NCBI GenBank assembly: GCA_048360435.1
Contig: DBGCOP010000030.1
Span: forward strand, 62,001 to 126,000
Source of the DNA: Limenecus sp048360435
Lineage (GTDB): Bacteria > Cyanobacteriota > Vampirovibrionia > Gastranaerophilales > Gastranaerophilaceae
Length of the DNA stretch: 64,000 bases
Direction of reading: 5' to 3'
Under the pieces are notes generated by a model that searched no databases, was not told where the DNA came from, and was given only the letters and a program-made list of their open reading frames with translations. Positions 34,892 through 44,598 of the stretch are shown one piece after another. Each line of letters begins with the position of its first letter. Within the stretch, counting starts at the first letter, position 1. A program made the translations under genes and the position numbers.

Positions 34892-35809
34892 ATGAGCAGT
34901 TACACAATAAAAACAGGCGACAACCTGTGGAATATTTGTAAAAATCAATTTAAGTTAAATAATAATACTGATATTGCAAACAAAGTTAAAGAAGTAGCAA
35001 AAGCAAATAATATAAGCAATCCTAATTTAATATTTGCAGGAAAAGAAATAAATTTGTCAGTCGGTGACACAATTGAAAAAACAACCGACCCTTTAGCTGA
35101 AAATAAAGAAATAGAAAGCAATCAAGCAACAAATCCAAATGAAACAAAAACTAAAAATTATTCTAAAGAAATAACACAGGCCGTTGAAACAAAAAAGAAA
35201 AGCTGGGACTTTTCAAGCTATGAAGGATTTATGTCCTCATTAAATACACAGGTTTCAATCTTCTCACCAGATACAAAAACAGCACAACAAAAACAACAGG
35301 CATATTTTGATTACTCACAAAAACTTCTTTCAGAACACTATGACCTTAACAATGACGGAACAGTAACAACTGAAGAATTTGCACAAGCTGAAGAACAAGG
35401 CAGCTTAAAAACCAACGAGATATCAAGAAAACATGATAAAGAAAAAGGAATAACATCAACAGAAGAAGACATAAAAAGAGACAGTGTTATAGCTAACAGA
35501 ACAGCAAATCTTTTTGCGACAAACCTTGATATGAACGGTGACGGAAAAATCAGCAAAGAAGAATTTGCGTTCTTTAATAAGACAGCTGACGGATTAGACG
35601 GCAAAGAAGACGGAAAAATTCTTGCAGCCGCAGAATCCGCAATGTTCCAATCTGTCACGGGAATGAATGCAAACGACAAAGAAATAAACAGAGTAGTAAA
35701 CAAATATCTCACAGGAGAAACTTTGACAGCAGCAGAGCAGGAAATCTTGAAGAATTCAAGCACAAAAATCAGAGCAGCAATGAGCAAAGCAGCAGGAATC
35801 TCAGACTAA
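34892..35809 (+). CDS. LysM and EF-hand protein
   Basis: 305 residues. Residues 2-55 form a LysM domain (Y-T-I-K-T-G-D-N-L-W-N-I, ending with N-L-I-F-A-G-K-E-I-N-L). A polar linker follows. Two EF-hand loops are clear: D-L-N-N-D-G-T-V near 150 and D-M-N-G-D-G-K-I near 212; a weaker acidic loop lies at about 230-245. The C-terminus is helical. LysM binds N-acetylglucosamine polymers such as peptidoglycan; EF-hands bind calcium. There is no signal peptide, as in the larger EF-hand/LysM-like protein at 16347, so export would need another route. A TAGGAG site precedes the ATG. Converges on the next gene with a 4-base gap. Confidence 0.8.
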   Translation: MSSYTIKTGDNLWNICKNQFKLNNNTDIANKVKEVAKANNISNPNLIFAGKEINLSVGDTIEKTTDPLAENKEIESNQATNPNETKTKNYSKEITQAVETKKKSWDFSSYEGFMSSLNTQVSIFSPDTKTAQQKQQAYFDYSQKLLSEHYDLNNDGTVTTEEFAQAEEQGSLKTNEISRKHDKEKGITSTEEDIKRDSVIANRTANLFATNLDMNGDGKISKEEFAFFNKTADGLDGKEDGKILAAAESAMFQSVTGMNANDKEINRVVNKYLTGETLTAAEQEILKNSSTKIRAAMSKAAGISD

Positions 35810-35813
35810 AAAA

Positions 35814-37655
35814 TTACTTTACAAAGATTTCCTCAAGATTGTGAGCAACACCGCCCAGCTCAGTAGGAAATATATTACCGAATTTTTTCCTTATTGCTGT
35901 TATCCTGATAGGAGAATATAAATATATAAGCGGTTTTTTGTCATAAACAAGCTGCTGATATTCTTCATAAAGGGCTTTTCTTTTTTCAAAATCAAGCTCT
36001 AAAGAAGCACTGTCGAAAATTTCATTCAGTCTTTTTTCCCACGGATATAAAACATTATTTTCCTGCGAAGTTTTTCTCATATTAAACACATGCAAGGTAC
36101 CATTTGAATACCATACGTTTTTTCCTCCGTATGGCTCAAGAGGACTGCCTGTAAAGCCCATTATCACAGAATCAAAGTCGTTTGTATTAACAAGTTTATT
36201 CACAAGTGTATTGAACTCAATCGGCTTAAAGTTAACTGTAATACCTAACTCCTCAAGATCCTGCTTAACCATTACACCGATAGATTCACGCTCTGTATTG
36301 CCGGCATTTGTAAACAAATCAAACTCAACTTTATTTCCTTTTTTATCATAAAGCTTTTTATTTTTCCAATAGAATCCTGCTTCAGATAGCAACTCTTTTG
36401 CTTTTTCAATATTTTGCGGATGACCTTTAGCTATTTTTTCATTCAAATAAATTGAAGATAAAGGCTCCGGTGTAAAAAGCGGTGCTCCTACGCCGCTTGC
36501 AATATTAAAAACCATGTTTTCTCGATCAAGAGCATAATCAACCGCACGCCTAAAATTCAAATCGCCGAACCATTTTTGTTTTACAGGATCAACATAATAT
36601 TTACCCTTGTCATTTTTTCTTGTATTCAAATTAAAGGCAAAATACATTGTACCTGTATCCGGTCCGAGATTGTATACCTTATAATCTGAGAAACGTTCCT
36701 TTTCTTTAAAAAGAGCAACATTTGTTCCCCTCAGCCCAACCGTGTCCAGTTCCTTTGATTTAAATTTCAACAATTCATTGTTCAAATCGCCTACAATTAA
36801 AATAATGTACTTATCAAGGTAAGGAAGTTTTTGTCCTTTTTCATCCATCATGTAATAATCAGGATTTCTTTCATAAACCAGTCTTTGTGCAGGTACATAC
36901 TCTTTCAATCTAAAAGCACCGCTTGTAACCAGCTCCTTAGGTTTTATGTTGGAACTCCAAAAAGAAGAAAAAGCTCGTTTACCCTGTTTTGTGACAGGTT
37001 CAAGAATATGCTTCGGAGCAATCGGAACAGAAACCTGTCTTAAAAAAGGAGAAAACGGCTTCGGTGTGGTAAATTGAACCGTATATTTATCAAGTTTTTC
37101 AATTACCGGAAGCTTCCCGTCAATATACATTGCATCTCTTGTGCTTGTATTACCAAAACCGCCAAAAATAATTGTATCCCATGTGAAAACAACATCATCC
37201 GCTGTAATTTCTTTTCCGTCAGACCATTTTAATCCTTTACGCAATTCAAAGATATAAGATTTTTTGTCCGGCAAAACCTTAATTGTTTTTGCAAGTTTGG
37301 GTATAACTTCACCCGAGTATGCATCTGTTGTCACCAGTCCGTCAAACATAATATCAGCAGCCTGAGAAGAAGTTGCATCCATTGAATTCCAGGAATTAAA
37401 AGTCTTCGGACCTTCTCCGATAGTGCTTGTAACAAGAGTACCGCCATATTTTCCGGCAGGGGATCTTGACATCAGATAATCAATCCCGTTGACAGTTTTT
37501 GTCCGTACAGGATATGGCGTGTAATCTTCATTAAAAAACTTATTTGAAACACCCGAATCCGTTTCTTTGTCAGGCACATCTCTCCTGATACAGCCTGCAA
37601 TTAGCAAGAATAGCACTATTAAAATAGAGAATATATAAACAAATTTTTTATTCAT
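35814..37655 (-). CDS. Peptide/oligopeptide ABC transporter substrate-binding lipoprotein
   Basis: 613 residues, SBP family 5 (OppA/DppA type). The N-terminus is a lipoprotein signal with lipobox L-I-A-G-C at about 18-22, so the mature protein is lipid-anchored after Lgt action. The family pattern is visible: P-K-T-F-N-S-W-N, F-D-G-L-V near 110, W-S-D-G-K-E-I-T-A-D-D-V-V-F-T-W near 145, and the later F-R-R-A-V-D-Y-A-L-D-R block near 370. These proteins bind peptides, nickel or other ligands and deliver them to a permease. No permease or ATPase genes adjoin it, so it is an orphan component here. Confidence 0.88.
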   Translation of the reverse strand: MNKKFVYIFSILIVLFLLIAGCIRRDVPDKETDSGVSNKFFNEDYTPYPVRTKTVNGIDYLMSRSPAGKYGGTLVTSTIGEGPKTFNSWNSMDATSSQAADIMFDGLVTTDAYSGEVIPKLAKTIKVLPDKKSYIFELRKGLKWSDGKEITADDVVFTWDTIIFGGFGNTSTRDAMYIDGKLPVIEKLDKYTVQFTTPKPFSPFLRQVSVPIAPKHILEPVTKQGKRAFSSFWSSNIKPKELVTSGAFRLKEYVPAQRLVYERNPDYYMMDEKGQKLPYLDKYIILIVGDLNNELLKFKSKELDTVGLRGTNVALFKEKERFSDYKVYNLGPDTGTMYFAFNLNTRKNDKGKYYVDPVKQKWFGDLNFRRAVDYALDRENMVFNIASGVGAPLFTPEPLSSIYLNEKIAKGHPQNIEKAKELLSEAGFYWKNKKLYDKKGNKVEFDLFTNAGNTERESIGVMVKQDLEELGITVNFKPIEFNTLVNKLVNTNDFDSVIMGFTGSPLEPYGGKNVWYSNGTLHVFNMRKTSQENNVLYPWEKRLNEIFDSASLELDFEKRKALYEEYQQLVYDKKPLIYLYSPIRITAIRKKFGNIFPTELGGVAHNLEEIFVK

Positions 37656-37710
37656 ATGATTAATTTAGCACAAATTTTAAAAAATTTTGTATTGCTCATA
37701 TGTATATGAT

Positions 37711-39330
37711 TTAACAGAATTTCAACTGCTCTTTGGCATGTTCAATTGCCATCATTTCGGTATAGAAAACAGATTTTTCTCCAATCTGGCTGATAATACA
37801 GTGATCTTTTAACTGTGATAGAACTTTTTCATTCTTTATCACAAGAATAATTGCTATGTTTTGTGACTGAAGACGAAGAATAATATCCTCCAAAGCAAAT
37901 ATCGCAGATATGTCTAACAAATCATCCGATTCATAGTTCAAAATTAAAATCTCAGTACCAAGCAGTTCATCAAATTTTGAAATCAGCTGGGTTGCCGAAC
38001 CAAAAAAGAATTGTCCGGAAATATGCACGACACGAATTTTGTGTTTATAATCTCTTTCAAGAATCCTCTCAAGCTCCATAATCTCAGAATCATAAACAGG
38101 CTTGTGAACAAGTTCAGCCTTGTCTGCAACCCTTTTGGCATACAACAAAGCAGCCAGAGTAATTCCTGCCCCGACAGCAAAAATAAGATTGTAAAAAACC
38201 GTAAGCAAAAATACCAGAAACAAAACATAAAGATCATCTTTTGGTGCATATTTTAAAACCTTCAAAAGTTTTACATCTATTATGTCATATCCTATTTTCA
38301 TCAAAATTGCCGCAAGAACTGCCAGAGGGATTTGGGCGACAAAACCTGAACACTTGAACAAAAGGATAATGAGCAAAACAGGATTAATCACAGCACACAT
38401 TTTTGTCGATGCTCCGGCATTCAAAGCAGCTACACTTCTCATAGTCGCAGCCGAACCGCCTAAAGAACCTGTCAGAGCACACATCAAGTTGCCAATCCCC
38501 TGTGCTGCAAGAAGCCTTTTAGGACTGTGTCGTGTTTTTGTCAAAGAATCTGACACAAGCCCCGTAAGCATACTTTCTGCCGAAAAAACAACAGCCAGAG
38601 TAAAAGCATAGGGCAAATATGTGATTATATGATGTATATCAGTATCAGGTTTTATTATTGAAGGAAAAGAAACAGAAAGTTCGGAAATTCTGTCGAGATG
38701 AAGTCCGAGTTTTATAGAAATTATCGTACCTATTATAAGCGCAAGAACCTGTGAAGGAATATACCTGTTTATAATTTTAGGTGTAAAAAATGCAATAATA
38801 AGAGTAATTATCCCGATAAAAACTGCATCATGATTTAAAGATGCAAGACTTTTATGGATAGACATTACTGTTGTAACGGTTGAAGACATTGCAGGATGTC
38901 CCATAAGAGGATTCAGCTGTAAAATAATAATAATCACGCCGACGCCATTCATAAACCCTGAGATAACAGGATATGGAACATATTTTACCATAGAAGGAAG
39001 ATTAGTAAGTGAAGCAATCAGCTGTAAAATCGCAGCAATTAACATAATAGTAACAGCTGCGCCGATATCATTTTTCAAAGCCAGCATCATTGAAGCAACA
39101 ACAATTGCAACAGGTCCTGTTGTTCCGGAGATTAGAGGAGTTTTCGTACCCAAAATCCCGGCCACAAAACAGAGAATAATTGCACCCCATAAACCGGCAC
39201 CGGCACCAAAACCAGTAGCCACCCCAAAAGCAAGTGCCTGAGGCAATGTAATTATTGCAGAATTAATCCCCCCAAAAACATCTCCCGCAAAAATATTGAG
39301 CTTTGTTTTTATTGCTTCTTTAAAATTCAT
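37711..39330 (-). CDS. SulP-family anion transporter with STAS domain
   Basis: 539 residues: ten or more hydrophobic helices up to about residue 400, then a C-terminal STAS domain (about 430-539) with V-V-H-I-S-G-Q-F-F-F-G and a later D-L-L-D-I-S-A block. The SulP signature region near the N-terminus (A-L-A-F-G-V-A-T-G-F-G, then G-T-T-G-P-V-A-I-V-V-A) is clear. Family members carry sulfate, bicarbonate or dicarboxylates by proton or sodium coupling; the substrate cannot be told from sequence alone. No carbonic anhydrase or sulfate genes adjoin. A 15-base palindrome lies 14 bases upstream of the start and may be its operator. Confidence 0.88.
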   Translation of the reverse strand: MNFKEAIKTKLNIFAGDVFGGINSAIITLPQALAFGVATGFGAGAGLWGAIILCFVAGILGTKTPLISGTTGPVAIVVASMMLALKNDIGAAVTIMLIAAILQLIASLTNLPSMVKYVPYPVISGFMNGVGVIIIILQLNPLMGHPAMSSTVTTVMSIHKSLASLNHDAVFIGIITLIIAFFTPKIINRYIPSQVLALIIGTIISIKLGLHLDRISELSVSFPSIIKPDTDIHHIITYLPYAFTLAVVFSAESMLTGLVSDSLTKTRHSPKRLLAAQGIGNLMCALTGSLGGSAATMRSVAALNAGASTKMCAVINPVLLIILLFKCSGFVAQIPLAVLAAILMKIGYDIIDVKLLKVLKYAPKDDLYVLFLVFLLTVFYNLIFAVGAGITLAALLYAKRVADKAELVHKPVYDSEIMELERILERDYKHKIRVVHISGQFFFGSATQLISKFDELLGTEILILNYESDDLLDISAIFALEDIILRLQSQNIAIILVIKNEKVLSQLKDHCIISQIGEKSVFYTEMMAIEHAKEQLKFC

Positions 39331-39343
39331 AGAAAAATTTTAT

Positions 39344-39358
39344 CACAACATTGTTGTG
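39344..39358. promoter_or_regulatory. Perfect palindrome upstream of the SulP gene
   Basis: CACAACA and TGTTGTG flank a single T, a perfect 15-base palindrome starting 14 bases before the SulP start codon. It is a candidate operator or a short 5' hairpin. The rest of the 260-base SulP-glgA intergenic region shows no further clear signal apart from an AAAAGGGAAAAG ribosome site before glgA. Confidence 0.45.
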
Positions 39359-39590
39359 GCTTGTTCTAGATTATTAACTTTTGTTTAAATACTTACATTT
39401 ATAAAAAAACTATGCTAACATCATTTCGGAATCTGCATCAATGTTTTATTATTAGACACTTGACCAGTATTAATATTTGTAACATTTGAGTTATTTTTAT
39501 AACAGCAAATAACAAATTATTTCTTTACGTGCATTATTGCAATTAAACTGCAAATATTCATAGATAAAACATATTAAAAGGGAAAAGACT

Positions 39591-42023
39591 ATGGCATCAG
39601 TCAATCGAGTATCACTGGTAAATTTTGACAATCAAAAACAACAAAAAAGCAACACACAAAGAGTAAAAAGCAATGTGGTTCAATTAAATGCAGCTAATCC
39701 TCATTTGCTTGAAAATGTTCTGTCTTTAATGGCATCACAAAACAAAGCAATGATTTCCTTCGGACATGCTCCGACACAGCACGGAATAAAGACAAAAGAA
39801 TTTGTACCTGTTATCCCAATGGCACAAACACTTGTCAGACCGTATGATCAAGATTTTGATGTAAATGCTTTCGCTCCGACAATCTCAAATTATTGTAAAG
39901 ATAAAATCCTTAATGAAGCATCTGTCAGAATAAACGGTGAACGCCCCTGGCCCAAAATAGACAACATCAATGCCTGGATGGTTACGGCCGAAACCGCAGA
40001 ATTCAAATCCGACGGCGGACTGGGTCAGGTAGCTGCTGATTTACCAAACAGTTTTAATAAAAAATTCAAAGACAGCCCTGATAATGAAATGACAAACATT
40101 ACACCAATGTATGTTAACGGAGATAATTACAGACTCGAAGAAACTCCTGACGGAAAATATATATATCATTACGGAAGAAAAGACAAACCCAAACAAAAAG
40201 AAATGCAGTATCTGGGAAGAATCAATGTTCCCGTTTACAATGCAGAACATAATTCAAGGCTCAATGATACAGATGTAAGAATATTTACCTGCTTGATGAA
40301 TGATGATGAAAAATCAAAAGCAGTAACAAAGCCTACCCGTTACGTATTTTTAGAAATTCCGCAAGACGGCACAGATGCAAACGGAAAAGAAACTACCTTC
40401 AAACAGTTCTTCAACATTCTTGACAACAACAACCATTCCAGCAACCATAACACACCATATGCCACAAATGACACTTCTGACAGCGTTTACAGAATGGCAT
40501 TTTTCTCAAAAGGTGTTTATGAATTGATGAAGAGCATAAAAGAAGGTGACTTCAAAGAACTCAAAGCACCAAACGCAGTACTTTTAAATGATTGGCAGTC
40601 CGGCTCACTTGCCGCAATGATGCACTATACGGCAAATGCAGAAGCTGACACAGGTATAATTTCAAAAAATACCGGCAGATATTTCGATGAAATACCAACA
40701 ATCTATATAGCACACAACTGTGAACATCAGGGTGCAACAAACGGAAATGATGAAAACAGAACTAACATCTTTGGAACTTTGTTCGGAAGCTATGGTGTTG
40801 ATATTATCCCAAGAGCAAAAAGCTGGGATAATGCATTCAAAGAAGACCGCTGTGCTTTGATGAGATACTATGATTTCAACTCCGCAAAAACTGGTATGAC
40901 ACTTGTTGACCGTGTAGTACCGGTATCGGAATATTATGCTGAAGAATTGATTCATTCAAATGAAAAAGCCAGAGGCTTAATGCATTTGATGAAAGCACGT
41001 AAATTCGGACCGGGAAATACACTGACACCAATCACAAACGGATACTCTAAATCAATGATTGTGCCTAATAAAAACAATATGGATCAATTAACAAACAGAA
41101 CAATCGATGATTTTACTTTACAACCTGCTTACATAGAAAAACTCAAGTCTCAAGGTATTAATGTTCAACCTATGGACTTTAGCGATTTTAAGCTGTTACC
41201 TTTTGAAGACGGAAACATGCAAAATAAAATCGAAAACAAAAACATGACAATGAATCTGTTCAAACAGCTTATTCAAAGGGAAAGAATGCTCCCTTATAAA
41301 GAAGAAAGCGGTTCAAGACTCTATATGATGTACGGGGCAGACAAAACAGAAATTCCCGAAACAGATTTTAGTAACACGCCAGTCATTGCCTATTCAGGCA
41401 GAGTAGATTATCAAAAAGGTTTGGACACCATTTTGAAAGAAGCCCTGTGGAAGTTCGCTGAACACAACAAAAATACAGCACCGGAAAAACTTCCTGTATT
41501 CATAATAGGAGGAAGCATCTCCAACAAGTCTACATACGACGAACTTAAAAACTTGAAAGATTATATGACTAAATTCTATCCAAATGTAGGCAAGAGAATA
41601 GTACTGATAAACGGATATTTGAATACAAACCTTGTTGCTTCAGCAGCAGACCTGTTCCTTGTCCCATCTGTATTTGAACCATGCGGTTTAACACAAATGG
41701 AAGCAATGGCCAAAGGAGCTCTTCCTGTTGCAACATCAACAGGAGGTCTAGTTAACACTATTGAAGACGGAAAAGACGGTTTCAGAACAAAAGCATTCTT
41801 TGACGAAACAGGAGACAGAAACCTCATTTACGGTGAAGGTTTTGACAACAACTATGATGCTTATTGTGATGCTCTCGAACGAGGTCTTGATAAATTTTAT
41901 AATGACCATGATAGTTTTGAAGAAATGCAAAAGGCTGCACTCAAAAACGACTTTAGCTGGGATGTCAAAGGCGGAGCACTTGACAAGTATATTAAACTCA
42001 TCAAAACAGGTCACACAAACTAA
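39591..42023 (+). CDS. glgA: Enlarged glycogen/starch synthase (GT5)
   Basis: 810 residues, far longer than ordinary GlgA (about 480). GlgA extends alpha-1,4-glucan from ADP-glucose (or UDP-glucose). Residues 1-110 are a polar extension with an I-S-F-G motif at 55-58. The GT5 N-lobe begins at about 126: W-M-V-T-A-E-T-A-E-F-K-S-D-G-G-L-G, where the usual K-T-G-G-L is altered to K-S-D-G-G-L. The C-lobe has Y-S-G-R-V-D-Y-Q-K-G-L-D near 599 and the donor-site block S-V-F-E-P-C-G-L-T-Q-M-E-A near 692. About 200 extra residues are spread within the N-lobe and middle. It probably acts with the MalQ at the left edge. AAAAGGG site before the ATG; own terminator. Confidence 0.88.
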   Translation: MASVNRVSLVNFDNQKQQKSNTQRVKSNVVQLNAANPHLLENVLSLMASQNKAMISFGHAPTQHGIKTKEFVPVIPMAQTLVRPYDQDFDVNAFAPTISNYCKDKILNEASVRINGERPWPKIDNINAWMVTAETAEFKSDGGLGQVAADLPNSFNKKFKDSPDNEMTNITPMYVNGDNYRLEETPDGKYIYHYGRKDKPKQKEMQYLGRINVPVYNAEHNSRLNDTDVRIFTCLMNDDEKSKAVTKPTRYVFLEIPQDGTDANGKETTFKQFFNILDNNNHSSNHNTPYATNDTSDSVYRMAFFSKGVYELMKSIKEGDFKELKAPNAVLLNDWQSGSLAAMMHYTANAEADTGIISKNTGRYFDEIPTIYIAHNCEHQGATNGNDENRTNIFGTLFGSYGVDIIPRAKSWDNAFKEDRCALMRYYDFNSAKTGMTLVDRVVPVSEYYAEELIHSNEKARGLMHLMKARKFGPGNTLTPITNGYSKSMIVPNKNNMDQLTNRTIDDFTLQPAYIEKLKSQGINVQPMDFSDFKLLPFEDGNMQNKIENKNMTMNLFKQLIQRERMLPYKEESGSRLYMMYGADKTEIPETDFSNTPVIAYSGRVDYQKGLDTILKEALWKFAEHNKNTAPEKLPVFIIGGSISNKSTYDELKNLKDYMTKFYPNVGKRIVLINGYLNTNLVASAADLFLVPSVFEPCGLTQMEAMAKGALPVATSTGGLVNTIEDGKDGFRTKAFFDETGDRNLIYGEGFDNNYDAYCDALERGLDKFYNDHDSFEEMQKAALKNDFSWDVKGGALDKYIKLIKTGHTN

Positions 42024-42027
42024 ACCT

Positions 42028-42061
42028 AAAAAAAGAGGGATGATAACATCCCTCTTTTTTT
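42028..42061. terminator. Bidirectional terminator, glgA and FlhA-like gene
   Basis: AAAAAAAGAGGGATG and CATCCCTCTTTTTTT form a perfect 15-bp stem with an ATAA loop, placed between the convergent stops of the two genes. Confidence 0.95.
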
Positions 42062-43520
42062 ATACTCTATCTAATATTTCAAGATTATAACCGCTAGCAA
42101 TTTCTTCTCTAGCAACAACCTTTACATTAGGAATAAGCTGTGACAACACAACACTCATGACCTGTCTTATTTCAATAGGAACAACAACGACAATTTCATT
42201 CAAATCAATTCCCTGTTTATCAATTGATTTATATATATTGTTAACTACAACTTTCATTTTTGTATTATCAATTCTTATAACCTGACTTTTTCCTGAAATT
42301 TTTGAGCGCATATATTTCAAAGATTCTGAAGAAAGTTCAAAAGCCTGAATCAGGTTATTTTCATTTGCTATACTTTTTGAAATTTGTCTGGACAAAGAAT
42401 GTCTGACTCTGCTTAAGAGGTCTTCTTTTGTTTCTTCATCAGCAAAATCATTTATTTTTTCAAAGATATAAATAATATCTTTTATAGAGACTTTTTCTTT
42501 AATCAGACTTGTAAGAATATATTTCAACTCCGCAACAGAAACAAAATCAGGAATGATATTTTCTATAAGGTACAAATTGTCCTCACTGACAATTTCAATG
42601 TATCTGTTAATATCGTTATAATCGAAAATTTCTTCTACATTTTTAATGCATACAAATTCAAGAATTCTTGCTATAACCTGTGCTGCATCAAACCCTTTAA
42701 CCCAAAAGTCTTTTGTTTTATCTTTTGGAATCCACAAAATCTGTTTTCCTAAAATAGGATCAGTATCTTTTATTGCATCTTTAGGGGTTTTACTGAGATT
42801 AAGATCATCTTTAAAAAAGCAATAATAACCGTTGTAAACAACACCTTTAGCAGCACAAACGCCTCTGACATCTATTTCAAATTCATTAGCCTGTAAAGTT
42901 TCATCATTTTCAAATTTAATCTTCGGAATAATATACCCGAGACTTTCTGCCAAATTCTGACGAACTTTTACGGTCTGAGCCACAAGATTAGCTTCCATAT
43001 CAGGGTTAACAAGTTCAATATTTTCTTCACTAAGCTTGATTTTTATTTTATCTTCGCCGATTTTATCAATCATAATCTCAGGAGAAATTATTGTCTGGAG
43101 CTGTTTCTTCAACTCTTTTAATTCTTCAATATTTTTGAACATTTCATTGTTCAACTCTTGGCGTTGTGTTTCGTTTGTCTCATCAATCAAAGATTTTATA
43201 TTATTTATTTTCTTTCTTATATCTTTAATTTTTGCTTGAACTTCCACACATTGTTCATAAGGGTCATTCTGGGCTGAAATCATTTTGTGCATCTGGGTTC
43301 TATACCCGAACACATCATCAATGTCTTCCTCAGAAGTTTCATCTTCCATGGATTCTCTAACAAAAATGCAATTGTAGATATATCCTTCATCGCCTTCAGC
43401 TTCATGCATGGTATAAATCTCCCACCCCAAAGACGACATCTCATTAAGCAGAGATTCAAGCTGAAAGGAATCATCAGTCGGAACTGATTTTATACAATAC
43501 TGCATTCTTGTTGGCTTCAT
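42060..43520 (-). CDS. Soluble protein with FlhA/SctV-like cytoplasmic domain
   Basis: 486 residues, no membrane segment. Residues 1-60 resemble a DUF4177-like fold (L-L-N-E-M-S-S-L-G-W-E-I-Y). Residues 75-140 are coiled coil. From about 198 the order matches the C-terminal domain of the flagellar/type III export gate FlhA: an R-I-R-D-like strand, N-E-F-E-I-D-V-R-G-V, then W-I-P-K, a short A-A-Q-V-I-A-R helix, I-I-P-D-F-V-S-V-A-E-L-K-Y-I-L, K-E-K-V-S-I-K-D-I, and a final segment with V-V-V-V-P. In FlhA this domain docks substrate-chaperone complexes, but the eight-helix membrane part is missing here. Its role is unknown. It sits 40 bases downstream of the RicT-like gene, same strand, likely one operon. 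Confidence 0.65.
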   Translation of the reverse strand: MKPTRMQYCIKSVPTDDSFQLESLLNEMSSLGWEIYTMHEAEGDEGYIYNCIFVRESMEDETSEEDIDDVFGYRTQMHKMISAQNDPYEQCVEVQAKIKDIRKKINNIKSLIDETNETQRQELNNEMFKNIEELKELKKQLQTIISPEIMIDKIGEDKIKIKLSEENIELVNPDMEANLVAQTVKVRQNLAESLGYIIPKIKFENDETLQANEFEIDVRGVCAAKGVVYNGYYCFFKDDLNLSKTPKDAIKDTDPILGKQILWIPKDKTKDFWVKGFDAAQVIARILEFVCIKNVEEIFDYNDINRYIEIVSEDNLYLIENIIPDFVSVAELKYILTSLIKEKVSIKDIIYIFEKINDFADEETKEDLLSRVRHSLSRQISKSIANENNLIQAFELSSESLKYMRSKISGKSQVIRIDNTKMKVVVNNIYKSIDKQGIDLNEIVVVVPIEIRQVMSVVLSQLIPNVKVVAREEIASGYNLEILDRV

Positions 43521-43560
43521 ACTTTTACTATTCCCAAATAAACTACTAAACTAAACGAAA

Positions 43561-44484
43561 TTATACGTTGCCGGTCGAACTGTTTCTGTCATCTTCCAGC
43601 TGTTTTATATCTACATTATATTCAGGCTGTTCCTGATAAACAGCTGTATCTTGTATATCTATCTCAATATTAACATCACCGTCAACCATTTCAATTTCGT
43701 CTTTTTTGTAATTTTTGATTTTTCCGTCTTCTGTTTTTACTGAAATTTCATTACTGAGAAAATGCAAAGAACAAACTCTGCCCAAGCCGTCAGGAGTCAT
43801 TACGCCCGAACCAATAGGAGGCAAATCTTTAGCCGCATCTATATAGTTTTTATACTCATAATTTAAGCAGCAAAGCAGTCTTCCGCATGTACCGGAAATT
43901 TTTCCCGGTGTAATAGGCATTCCCTGATCTTTTGCCAGTTTAATATTTATAGAATCAAATTTTCTCAAAAAAGTACAACAGCAAAAAGGCCTTCCGCATA
44001 AGCCGTTCCCTTGAAGAAGAGAAGTCTCATCTCTCACGCCTATATGACGAAGGTCTATTCTTACCCGTTTAAAAACCTGAGTCAAATCTTTTAGAAGCCC
44101 CCTGAAATCAACTCTTTCAGGCGCAGTATAATAAAATGTAACTTTTCTTTTATCAAATGTATATTTTGTCTGTACAAGATTCATGTTCAAATTATGCTGA
44201 GCCACGAGCTGTTTGCAAGTTTTGAATGCTTCTTCTTCTGCAAACTTCAATTCCTCAAGCATCTCCATATCTTTTTGAGAAAGAACTCTTACCAGAGGAA
44301 CAGATTCTGGCATATTTTTTTCCCATGCACGGGCTATTGAAGAGTTTACGGCAAAAACCTTTGCAACTTCTTCACCTTTTTCGGTCCTGACAAGAACAAG
44401 CTGTCCGTGTTCTACATGAGCTGATTCAGGAACATCCAAAGGGTGAAAAACATTCTTTATTAAATTTACTGCGTACTTTATCAT
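43561..44484 (-). CDS. ricT: PSP1-domain protein, RicT/YaaT-like
   Basis: 307 residues. The PSP1 core contains V-R-T-E-K-G-E-E near residue 33 and the cysteine clusters C-G-R-P-F-C-C-C-T-F near 157 and C-G-R-L-L-C-C-L near 192. In Bacillus subtilis, RicT with RicA and RicF forms an iron-sulfur complex that guides RNase Y processing and affects development. In cyanobacteria and many other bacteria the protein is conserved with less known function. An acidic C-terminal tail (about 250-307) follows. No ricA or ricF nearby. Transcribed with the FlhA-like gene, divergent from aspS. Confidence 0.88.
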   Translation of the reverse strand: MIKYAVNLIKNVFHPLDVPESAHVEHGQLVLVRTEKGEEVAKVFAVNSSIARAWEKNMPESVPLVRVLSQKDMEMLEELKFAEEEAFKTCKQLVAQHNLNMNLVQTKYTFDKRKVTFYYTAPERVDFRGLLKDLTQVFKRVRIDLRHIGVRDETSLLQGNGLCGRPFCCCTFLRKFDSINIKLAKDQGMPITPGKISGTCGRLLCCLNYEYKNYIDAAKDLPPIGSGVMTPDGLGRVCSLHFLSNEISVKTEDGKIKNYKKDEIEMVDGDVNIEIDIQDTAVYQEQPEYNVDIKQLEDDRNSSTGNV

Positions 44485-44598
44485 AATTTAATTAAATCCC
44501 AAAATATATTAATGGTATTTTATCATAAAAATTGATTATTAGCTTTGTTTGTAATAAATTTATAGTACGAAACATTACGAAGGATAGGGAATATAAAA

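Noticed and set aside
42060..43520. Evidence of a flagellar or type III secretion locus
   Set aside because: Only the FlhA_C-like domain is present; no other export, hook or needle gene was found in the window.
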